DNA of 19,641 nucleotides from an uncultured Pseudomonadota bacterium (GTDB lineage Bacteria; Pseudomonadota; Gammaproteobacteria; Burkholderiales; SCOH01), in the NCBI GenBank assembly GCA_937863215.1, contig CALMFQ010000540.1, forward strand, positions 1 to 19,641, in the 5' to 3' direction. Positions 1 to 5,786 of this stretch are shown here, piece by piece (position 1 is the stretch's first letter; each line of letters begins with the position of its first letter). A model generated the notes under the pieces. The model saw nothing but the letters and a program-made list of their open reading frames with translations. It ran no database searches and was not told the DNA's origin. The position numbers and the translations under genes were made by a program.

Positions 1-4
1 GCTT

Positions 5-619
5 CTAATTCTTGACCGGGGAATTATAGCGGGATTCCAGCCGCCACCATAGCCGCATTCCCAGTAGTAGTGCCAGCCATGTCGCGTAGATCGCCGGCTG
101 GGTGATGTCCTTTTTCACCAGCCACCAGTAGTGCGTCACTGCCAGCAGCGCAATCGGATACACCAGTTGGTGCAGTCGGCCCCAATTGCGCTTCAGCCGG
201 CGCATCATCGCATCGGTTGAAGTCAGCGCCAGCGGCAGTAGCAGTACGAATGCGGAAAAGCCGACAGTAATGAACGGCCGTTTATATACATCCTTGACGA
301 TACCGTGCCAGTCGAAAAACCGGTCCAGCCAGATGTAAGTGGTGAAATGCAGGCAGGCATGGAAGAAAGTGAACAGCCCGAGCATGCGCCGCAGTCGCAC
401 CAGCCAGCTCCAGCCGCACAGGCGGCGCAACGGCGTGATGCACAGCGTCAGCAGCAGCATGACCAATGTCCAGGTGCCGGTGGAGCGGGTAACGAATTCG
501 ATCGGATTGACGCCGAGCCGGCCGGTGGCGCCGAACAGCACCAGGCGCAGCAGCGGCAGCAACGCGACAACGAACAGCAGCGCCTTGATGCGGCCGATCC
601 GGGCAGGGGAGGGGCTCAT
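5..619 (-). CDS. msrQ: MsrQ, heme-binding membrane subunit of periplasmic methionine sulfoxide reductase
   Basis: This is a 204-residue polytopic membrane protein of the MsrQ/YedZ family. The family passes electrons through b-type heme to the periplasmic molybdoenzyme MsrP, which repairs oxidised methionine in envelope proteins. The sequence shows about six hydrophobic segments. Histidines at residues 87, 91, 150 and 163 lie in the contexts FHACLHF, GRLHQLVYP and THYWW, where the family places heme ligands. Length is close to the usual 200 or so. The start at 619 is preceded only by a weak GGAA. No msrP lies upstream, where it usually precedes msrQ; instead hpt lies 60 bases upstream on the same strand. 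msrP could lie beyond position 1 or elsewhere. Family assignment is firm; operon membership is inferred. Confidence 0.93.
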   Translation of the reverse strand: MSPSPARIGRIKALLFVVALLPLLRLVLFGATGRLGVNPIEFVTRSTGTWTLVMLLLTLCITPLRRLCGWSWLVRLRRMLGLFTFFHACLHFTTYIWLDRFFDWHGIVKDVYKRPFITVGFSAFVLLLPLALTSTDAMMRRLKRNWGRLHQLVYPIALLAVTHYWWLVKKDITQPAIYATWLALLLGMRLWWRLESRYNSPVKN

Positions 620-679
620 GACAGCAATTCCGGTTGCGGGATGCTGCTTGGTCGTTGCAGCTGCCGTCGGCTTACGCCG

Positions 680-1237
680 TCAGTGGCCTTTCAGCGCATA
701 AATTCCCGGAGCGTTGCGCCAATAGCCCTTGTAGTCCATGCCGCAACCGAATACGAAGCGGTCCGGCACGTCCACGCCGACAAAATCGGCTTTCAGTCCC
801 GGGCGGGATTTGCGGTCGTGCACCTTGTTGACCAGCACTGCGGTCAGCACTTCGTGCGCGCCCTGTTCGTAGCAATAATCGACGATTGCCGCCAGGGTGG
901 TGCCGACGTCGAGAATATCGTCGACGATCAATACTGTGCGGCCGCGCATGTCCTGCGTCGGCCGCACGCGCCAGTCGAGGCAGTTGCCATCCAGCTCGTG
1001 GCCGTAGCGGGTAGCGTGCAGGTAGCTGGTCTGTAGCGGAAAATTCAGTTTGGTCAGCAACCGGCCTGCGGTTACCAGCCCGCCGTTCATGACGGTATAA
1101 ATCAGCGGATTGGTGCGGCCGAGGCGTGCGGTGATGGCTTCGGCCATGTTCTCAAGTGCGCTCTCCACCTGTTCGGGCGGACACAGGCAATCGGCTTCGG
1201 CGTAGCTTTGACGGATTTCTTCGAGGTTGACGGACAT
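680..1237 (-). CDS. hpt: Hypoxanthine-guanine phosphoribosyltransferase
   Basis: This 185-residue type I phosphoribosyltransferase converts hypoxanthine or guanine plus PRPP to IMP or GMP in cytoplasmic purine salvage. The PRPP-binding signature VLIVDDILDVGTT is at residues 102-114. The downstream segment VLVNKVHDRK and the C-terminal VFGCGMDYKGYWRN fit the purine-base pocket region of the Hpt branch found in betaproteobacteria. The start at 1237 is the first ATG of a continuous frame. The gene faces away from upp, with 74 bases between the two start codons, so both salvage genes may share a control region; I found no convincing promoter hexamers there. It may be cotranscribed with msrQ, 60 bases downstream. 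Xanthine as an additional substrate cannot be judged. Confidence 0.93.
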   Translation of the reverse strand: MSVNLEEIRQSYAEADCLCPPEQVESALENMAEAITARLGRTNPLIYTVMNGGLVTAGRLLTKLNFPLQTSYLHATRYGHELDGNCLDWRVRPTQDMRGRTVLIVDDILDVGTTLAAIVDYCYEQGAHEVLTAVLVNKVHDRKSRPGLKADFVGVDVPDRFVFGCGMDYKGYWRNAPGIYALKGH

Positions 1238-1311
1238 GTGCGGTGAGTGATTATTGTTTAAGCTTGTTAAGGCTTTTTAGCAAATGGCGACAGATTATCC
1301 AAGGATGGCTC

Positions 1312-1944
1312 ATGGCAGTCTATGAACAGCGTCACCCCCTGATTCAACACAAAATCGGCCTGCTGCGTGCCAGCAAGACCGGCACCAAGCAATGTCGCGA
1401 GCTGGTGGCGGAAATTGCCCGCTTGCTGACTTACGAAGCGACGCGCGATTTGCCGTTGGAGCCGGCCACGGTCGAGGCCTGGTGCGGCAATGTCGAAGTC
1501 GAGCAATTGCAGGGGCGCAAGCTGACCGTGGTGCCGATCCTGCGTGCCGGTCTGGGGATGCTCGACGGCGTGCTGGATGTGATCCCGTGCGCCAAGATCA
1601 GCGTGATCGGCATGAGCCGCAACGAAGCGACACTGGAGCCGCGTCTGTATGTATCGAAACTGGTGCCGCACATCGAGCAGCGACGTGCGCTGCTGGTCGA
1701 TCCGATGCTGGCGACCGGCGGTTCGCTGTTTGCCGCGATCCGGTTGCTGAAGCAGGCGGGCTGCCAGCATATTCGTGCCATGGTACTGGTGGCGGCGCCG
1801 GACGCGATCGCGCGGCTGGAACAGCAATATCCGGATGTCGATGTCTACACCGCGGTGATCGACAGCCACCTGGACGCCAACGGCTTCATCGTTCCCGGCC
1901 TCGGCGATGCCGGCGACCGGATCATGGGTGCGGTCGAGAGTTGA
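1312..1944 (+). CDS. upp: Uracil phosphoribosyltransferase
   Basis: This 210-residue enzyme makes UMP from uracil and PRPP in pyrimidine salvage. Diagnostic stretches are HPLIQHKIGLLR (residues 8-19), VVPILRAGLGMLDGVL (73-88), the PRPP loop LLVDPMLATGGSL (127-139) and the uracil-binding tail FIVPGLGDAGDRIMG (192-206). The open frame continues upstream to a GTG at 1243. I chose ATG 1312 because it gives the family's standard N-terminus and is preceded by AAGGA about seven bases upstream. Length matches the roughly 208 residues of E. coli Upp. It is divergent from hpt and is followed, on the same strand, by the riboswitch-controlled manganese exporter. No uracil permease gene is adjacent. Confidence 0.96.
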   Translation: MAVYEQRHPLIQHKIGLLRASKTGTKQCRELVAEIARLLTYEATRDLPLEPATVEAWCGNVEVEQLQGRKLTVVPILRAGLGMLDGVLDVIPCAKISVIGMSRNEATLEPRLYVSKLVPHIEQRRALLVDPMLATGGSLFAAIRLLKQAGCQHIRAMVLVAAPDAIARLEQQYPDVDVYTAVIDSHLDANGFIVPGLGDAGDRIMGAVES

Positions 1945-1958
1945 CCGGAATCAATGGT

Positions 1959-1986
1959 TTGCCATCGACGTGACGTATGGTAAAGT
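1959..1986 (+). promoter_or_regulatory. Candidate sigma70 promoter for the riboswitch-mneA transcript
   Basis: TTGCCA at 1959-1964 (5 of 6 matches) and TAAAGT at 1981-1986 (4 of 6) are separated by 16 bases. A start about seven bases downstream (near 1993) would fall at the 5' edge of the riboswitch closing stem, which is where a leader of this class should begin. This is by eye only. Confidence 0.42.
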
Positions 1987-1990
1987 TCGC

Positions 1991-2241
1991 CGCGTCTTAG
2001 GGGAGTAGCCGTTCCGCGCCATCGACCGCGATGCGATGACGGAAGCCTCTGTCAACATACTTGCCCGCCTGGGCATGGCAGATGCAGCACTGGCGTCGAA
2101 TATCGACGTTCTGGAATTTTCAGCCCGCAATGGAAATTGAACGCGAAGGCAAGCCGCAGACAGTGCTGTTGCACGGCAAGGCGTAGCCGACAAAGTGCAA
2201 TTTCCATTGTGGGCTGAAAGCCTGGCAAGACTTGAGACTCG
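1991..2241 (+). ncRNA. yybP-ykoY manganese riboswitch aptamer with an enlarged variable arm
   Basis: The two conserved loops of this class are present: GGGGAGTAGCC at 2000-2010 and GTCAACATACT at 2051-2061. They lie upstream of an UPF0016 manganese exporter, the classic target. Pairings I can draw are as follows. P1 is 1991-1998 with 2234-2241 (seven of eight, counting one G-U). P2 is TTCCG 2012-2016 with CGGAA 2040-2044, plus CATCG 2020-2024 with CGATG 2029-2033. P3 is CTTGCC 2060-2065 with GGCAAG 2224-2229. Between the P3 strands, where members often have a short variable hairpin, there are about 158 bases carrying a large inverted repeat. Members of the class bind Mn2+ and usually raise expression when it is high. 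Confidence 0.87.
2118..2219. repeat. 102-bp near-perfect inverted repeat inside the riboswitch arm (possible MITE- or REP-like element)
   Basis: The terminal arms at 2118-2139 and 2198-2219 are 22 bases each and complementary except for one position that is a G-U pair in RNA. The interior contains a smaller near-palindrome around ACAGTGCTGT at 2159-2168, so the whole segment can fold as one long hairpin. It has no credible coding frame. No second full copy is visible in this window. Terminal symmetry plus a position in a structurally tolerant loop suggests an inserted short palindromic element. A natural extension of the aptamer arm is the alternative. Confidence 0.6.
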
Positions 2242-2254
2242 TGCATGCCGGCTT

Positions 2255-2300
2255 GGGGCCGTGGCATGGCGAGTCTCCGTCCATGCCACGGCCCCGAGGA
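2255..2300 (+). promoter_or_regulatory. Expression-platform hairpin abutting the mneA ribosome-binding site
   Basis: A perfect 15-bp stem pairs 2255-2269 with 2281-2295 around an 11-base loop (2270-2280). The Shine-Dalgarno GAGGA at 2296-2300 follows directly, five bases before the mneA ATG. There is no T-run, so this is not a canonical intrinsic terminator. The loop bases CGAGTCTC (2270-2277) are perfectly complementary to the P1 3' strand GAGACTCG (2234-2241), which offers a competing pairing. Confidence 0.68.
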
Positions 2301-2305
2301 AAATC

Positions 2306-2872
2306 ATGGAAGCCTTTCTCGTCTCTACCGGTGTCGTCGCCCTTGCGGAAATCGGCGATAAAACCCAGCTGCTGTCGCTGATTCTCGCCGCCCGCTACCG
2401 CAAGCCGGTTCCCATTATTGCCGGCATTTTCGTCGCTACCGTTGCCAATCACCTGCTGGCCGGCTCGCTTGGCGCCATCATTACCGCCTGGGTTGGCCCG
2501 GAAATCATGCGCTGGGTGCTCGGTGCCTCGTTCATCGCCATGGCGATCTGGATCATGGTGCCGGACAAAATCGACGACGACGAAACCAGCGTCGGTGAAA
2601 AGCTCGGTGTTTTCGGTGCCACGGTGGTGTCGTTCTTCCTGGCCGAAATGGGCGACAAGACCCAGATCGCTACAGTGGCGCTGGCGGCAAAATACAACAG
2701 CGTGATCCTGGTGTCGCTCGGCACCACGCTCGGCATGATGCTGGCTAATGTACCGGCGGTATTGCTGGGCGAGGTTGCAGCGAAGAAATTGCCGCTGAAG
2801 CTGGTGCACGGCATCGCCGCACTGATTTTCGCCGTGATCGGCGTACTGGTGTTGACCCGGGCGGTAGGTTGA
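2306..2872 (+). CDS. mneA: UPF0016/TMEM165-GDT1 family manganese exporter
   Basis: This 188-residue integral membrane protein is built of two inverted repeats, each with the family signature ExGDKTQ: EIGDKTQ at residues 15-21 and EMGDKTQ at 114-120. The acidic residues of these motifs form the cation site in the family. Characterised bacterial members such as Vibrio MneA export Mn2+ from the cytoplasm. About six hydrophobic helices are visible, with an acidic loop (DKIDDDE) near residue 88 between the halves. The open frame extends upstream to 2195, but ATG 2306 is chosen because GAGGA lies five bases before it and the upstream codons fall in the riboswitch leader. The yybP-ykoY element upstream supports a manganese role. 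The next gene overlaps its stop codon. Confidence 0.93.
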   Translation: MEAFLVSTGVVALAEIGDKTQLLSLILAARYRKPVPIIAGIFVATVANHLLAGSLGAIITAWVGPEIMRWVLGASFIAMAIWIMVPDKIDDDETSVGEKLGVFGATVVSFFLAEMGDKTQIATVALAAKYNSVILVSLGTTLGMMLANVPAVLLGEVAAKKLPLKLVHGIAALIFAVIGVLVLTRAVG

Positions 2873-3657
2873 GCGCGCTGTTCGCCGATATCGCGCCGTG
2901 GTCGCTGGCATTCGCCTGCGCCATGGCGTTGCTGGCCGGGTTGATTGACGCGATGGTCGGTGGCGGCGGCATGATCCAGGTGCCGGCGCTGTTCAACGCC
3001 TTGCCCGGCATGCCGCCAGCCACTGTATTCGGTACCAACAAGTTCAGCGCGATTGCCGGCACCGCCACCGCCAGCCTGCGCTATGCGCGCAGTATCCGTA
3101 TCGACTGGCGCATTGCTGCACCGGCATCGCTGGCGGCGCTGTTGTGCGCATTTGTCGGCGCGCGCATGGTGGCGTGGTTGCCGGTGGCGCTGGCCCGGCC
3201 GCTGGTGCTGGTCTTGCTGGTGCTGATGGCGCTCTACACCATGCGCCAGAAACAGCTTGGCGCCGAGCACCAGCCGCTGGCCGATATCTGGCAGATCCGC
3301 CGGCGCGCATTGCTGATGGGCGCGGCAATCGGTTTTTACGATGGTTTCTTTGGCCCCGGCACCGGCAGTTTTCTGTTGTTTGGCTGTGTGCGCTGGTTCG
3401 GCTGCGATTTCTTGCGTGCATCGGCGATTGCCAAGATCGTCAATCTCGCCACCAATCTGGCGGCTCTGGCGTATTTCATTCCCTCCGGCAACGTACTGTA
3501 CCTGTTTGCCGTTCCCATGGCCTGCTGCAATATTCTCGGTGCGCGCATCGGCAGTCGCCTGGCGGTGCGTGGCGGCGCTCCGTTGGTGCGGCGCCTGTTC
3601 CTGTGCCTGGTGTGGTTGCTGATCGCGCGGCTGATTTACGATTCACTGTCGGGGTAG
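2869..3657 (+). CDS. TauE/SafE (YfcA-like) membrane permease
   Basis: This 262-residue polytopic protein belongs to the TauE/SafE anion-exporter superfamily. Both half-repeat signatures are present: DAMVGGGGMIQVPAL at residues 27-41 followed by GTNKFSAIAG (55-64), and GFYDGFFGPGTGSFLL at 155-170 followed by AKIVNLATNLAAL. Family members export sulfite, sulfoacetate or other small anions, but the substrate of this YfcA-like branch is not established. The proposed start is TTG at 2869, giving a TTGA overlap with the mneA stop and likely translational coupling. No better in-frame start lies nearby, so the exact N-terminus is uncertain. Coupling places this permease under the same manganese riboswitch leader as mneA, by inference. 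Confidence 0.9.
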   Translation: MSALFADIAPWSLAFACAMALLAGLIDAMVGGGGMIQVPALFNALPGMPPATVFGTNKFSAIAGTATASLRYARSIRIDWRIAAPASLAALLCAFVGARMVAWLPVALARPLVLVLLVLMALYTMRQKQLGAEHQPLADIWQIRRRALLMGAAIGFYDGFFGPGTGSFLLFGCVRWFGCDFLRASAIAKIVNLATNLAALAYFIPSGNVLYLFAVPMACCNILGARIGSRLAVRGGAPLVRRLFLCLVWLLIARLIYDSLSG

Positions 3658-4263
3658 GTACATTTTCCGTGATTTATCGTGCATAGGCGGTTTTGCGCAC
3701 GATTCATGTCATTTGCATGTCTGCCCAATGTCTGTGACATGGTTTGACAATTGATTGTTAAATACTATTGCAAAGAGATTGGGGTTTTCCCTGAGTAAGA
3801 GCATTGACAAGCCAACAGCTTTGTTGGACTATCTTGTATAAATTAATACGAGCGTTTGATTGAAATAAGTTTTCTTATTGAAAATCAGTACATTGTAAAA
3901 GCTCGAACACTAGCTTGCGCAAATGAAGGGACCTTCCAGTCCCGCTGCGAAGACCGCCGTGAAACATGGCGGGCGACGCGGCAAATCATCACATCATCCG
4001 GTGTGATCTTGCAGTAACTCAGTTTCGTCTGTTGCACCTCACCGAGCCGTTGATTTCGCGCGCACGGCGGGGTGTTTGACTGTGCGCGCCGCACCAATGG
4101 CGCGCGGCCGGCTGAGCCAGAGCAACCTTGCGCGGTGGGTGACATGAAAAGATAACCGAGCGGCCGGGCCGAGTGCCGAAATCGCGAGGTTTCCGGCGCT
4201 GGAATCGCAGCATTTCCAGCGTCGCCAACCGAATCTGGATTGTTACTTAGAAGAGGGCAGACC
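3658..4263 (+). other. Long intergenic region and probable 5' leader of pntAA
   Basis: These 606 bases have no credible gene; short frames lack family features and ribosome sites. The first part, to about 3900, is AT-rich. It holds TTGACA at 3744-3749 and again at 3804-3809, neither with a well-spaced -10, and TATAAA at 3837-3842. The second part is GC-rich and strongly structured: GGGAC-GTCCC near 3927-3942, competing GCGCGC stems at 4058-4105, and an 8-bp hairpin at 4197-4221 about 40 bases before the pntAA start. I do not recognise a known riboswitch class. A small RNA or a regulated leader are both possible. Confidence 0.5.
3744..3761. promoter_or_regulatory. Operator-like palindrome overlapping a TTGACA hexamer
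   Basis: TTGACAAT and ATTGTTAA are separated by TG, giving 7 of 8 complementary positions. A second short palindrome, CCAACA-gctt-TGTTGG at 3812-3827, follows. Such dyads next to promoter-like hexamers suggest repressor or activator binding upstream of pntAA. The regulator is unknown, and the FNR and LexA consensus sites do not match. Confidence 0.3.
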
Positions 4264-5385
4264 ATGCAAATTGGTATTCCAGCGGAAATCGCGGCCAACG
4301 AAACCCGGGTTGCGGCGACGCCGGAGACGGTGAAGAAACTGGTGGCAGGCGGCAATCGCGTTCTGGTTCAGAGCGGTGCCGGCAAGCTGTCGGCAATCAC
4401 CGACACGGCATTTGCCGATGCTGGCGCACAAATCGTCGGCACGGCACAAGAAGCGTACAACAGCGACATCATCCTCAAGGTGCGCGCCCCGCAGGCCGAA
4501 GAAATCGGCTTGATCAAGGAAGGCGCCAGCGTGATCGGTTCGTTTGCTGTGCACACCAACCCGAACCTGGAAGCCTTCGCCGCGCGCAAGCTCGACTGTT
4601 TTGCGCTGGAAGTGCTGCCGCGTACCACCCGTGCGCAGTCGATGGACATCCTCTCGTCGCAGGCCAACATCGCCGGTTACAAAGCCGTGCTGCTGGCCAC
4701 CCACTACTACCCGAAATTCATGCCGATGATGATGACCGCGGCCGGTACCGTGAAACCGGCGCGGGTGTTGATCCTCGGTGTTGGTGTTGCCGGCTTGCAG
4801 GCGATTGCCACCGCCAAGCGCCTCGGCGCCGTGGTTGAAGCCTTCGACGTGCGCCCGTCGACCAAGGAACAAGTCGAATCGCTCGGCGCCAAGTTCGTTG
4901 AAGTGCCGATGACCGACGAAGAGAAAAAAGCCAGCGACGGCGTCTACGCCAAGGAAATGTCCGACGACTACAAACGGCGTCAGGGCGAACTGGTCGACAA
5001 ACACGCCAAGGCTGCCGACATCATCATCACCACCGCGCTGATCCCGGGGCGCCCGGCACCGGTACTGGTGAAACCGGAAACCGTTGCCGGCATGAAGCCG
5101 GGCTCGGTGATTGTCGATCTGGCGGTGGAATCGGGCGGCAACTGCCCGCTGTCGCGCGCCGGCGAAGTGATCCAGACCGAAAACGGCGTCACCCTGGTCG
5201 GCTCGGTCAACCTGCCAGGCATGGTGGCACAGGATGCCTCGGCGCTGTATGCCCGCAATCTGCTGACTTTCCTCAACTTGATGCTGCAGAAAGACGGCAG
5301 CTTCAAGATCAATATGGAAGACGACCTGGTTGCCGCAACCCGCATCACTGGCGAAGGCCAGGTGCGTTACAGCAAACCTAACTGA
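4264..5385 (+). CDS. pntAA: NAD(P) transhydrogenase subunit alpha part 1 (NAD(H)-binding domain I)
   Basis: This 373-residue soluble subunit of the proton-translocating transhydrogenase binds NAD(H) on the cytoplasmic side and exchanges hydride with the NADP(H) domain of PntB. The N-terminus IGIPAEIAANETRVAATPE (3-21) is the AlaDH/PNT signature. RTTRAQSMDILSSQ (120-133) contributes to the hydride-transfer site, and VLILGVGVAGLQAIATAKRLGA (168-189) is the Rossmann nucleotide fold. The frame is open back to a TTG at 4240, but ATG 4264 matches the family start and has an AGAGG-like site ten bases upstream. The membrane part of the E. coli alpha subunit is encoded separately by the next gene, the split form common in betaproteobacteria. 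Spacing to pntAB is 17 bases. Confidence 0.97.
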   Translation: MQIGIPAEIAANETRVAATPETVKKLVAGGNRVLVQSGAGKLSAITDTAFADAGAQIVGTAQEAYNSDIILKVRAPQAEEIGLIKEGASVIGSFAVHTNPNLEAFAARKLDCFALEVLPRTTRAQSMDILSSQANIAGYKAVLLATHYYPKFMPMMMTAAGTVKPARVLILGVGVAGLQAIATAKRLGAVVEAFDVRPSTKEQVESLGAKFVEVPMTDEEKKASDGVYAKEMSDDYKRRQGELVDKHAKAADIIITTALIPGRPAPVLVKPETVAGMKPGSVIVDLAVESGGNCPLSRAGEVIQTENGVTLVGSVNLPGMVAQDASALYARNLLTFLNLMLQKDGSFKINMEDDLVAATRITGEGQVRYSKPN

Positions 5386-5402
5386 TTCAGGGAGCGCGAA
5401 CA

Positions 5403-5774
5403 ATGACAACTGAAGTAATCAATCAGGCTGCCGTTGCCGCCGGCCAGGCAGCACACGCTGCGGCCCAGCACGTGCAGGCGATGGACCCGTTTACCGCCAG
5501 CTTCACCATTTTTGTGCTGGCGATTTTTGTCGGCTACCACGTGGTGTGGAACGTCACCCCGGCACTGCACACGCCGCTGATGGCGGTGACCAACGCCGTA
5601 TCCGGCATTATCGTCGTCGGCGCCATGCTGCAGACCGTCGTCATCCAGGAACAAACCATCACCCTGACGTCCGTCTTGGGCGCCTTGGCAGTGTTTCTCG
5701 CCAGCATCAACATCTTCGGTGGCTTCATGGTCACCGAACGGATGCTGGACATGTTCAAAAAGAAAAAGAAATAA
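5403..5774 (+). CDS. pntAB: NAD(P) transhydrogenase subunit alpha part 2 (membrane domain)
   Basis: This 123-residue small membrane subunit corresponds to the C-terminal transmembrane part of the fused E. coli PntA. Residues about 28-50 (PFTASFTIFVLAIFVGYHVVW), 60-80 (AVTNAVSGIIVVGAM) and 88-112 (SVLGALAVFLASINIFGGFMVTERML) form membrane helices. The segments WNVTPALHTPLMAVTNAVSGI and INIFGGFMVTERMLDMF are the family hallmarks. The N-terminus is alanine-rich and the C-terminus ends in a run of five lysines facing the cytoplasm. It forms the proton-conducting domain II together with PntB. It lies 17 bases after pntAA and 12 bases before pntB, so a single operon is clear. Confidence 0.96.
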   Translation: MTTEVINQAAVAAGQAAHAAAQHVQAMDPFTASFTIFVLAIFVGYHVVWNVTPALHTPLMAVTNAVSGIIVVGAMLQTVVIQEQTITLTSVLGALAVFLASINIFGGFMVTERMLDMFKKKKK

Positions 5775-5786
5775 GGGGCCCCGACG

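Noticed and set aside
305..1036. Long plus-strand open frame opposite msrQ and hpt
   Set aside because: Its product is Gln/Ala/Arg-rich low-complexity sequence from the complement of high-GC genes, whereas the minus-strand genes match known families with all motifs.
3885..4355. 156-codon minus-strand frame in the pntAA leader
   Set aside because: It overlaps the pntAA start, has no ribosome site I can recognise and no domain features.
5531..5556. CCACGTGG core in pntAB as a possible parS site
   Set aside because: Only the inner eight bases match TGTTCCACGTGGAACA; the outer arms do not. It encodes the conserved YHVVW segment. No better parS was seen near parAB.
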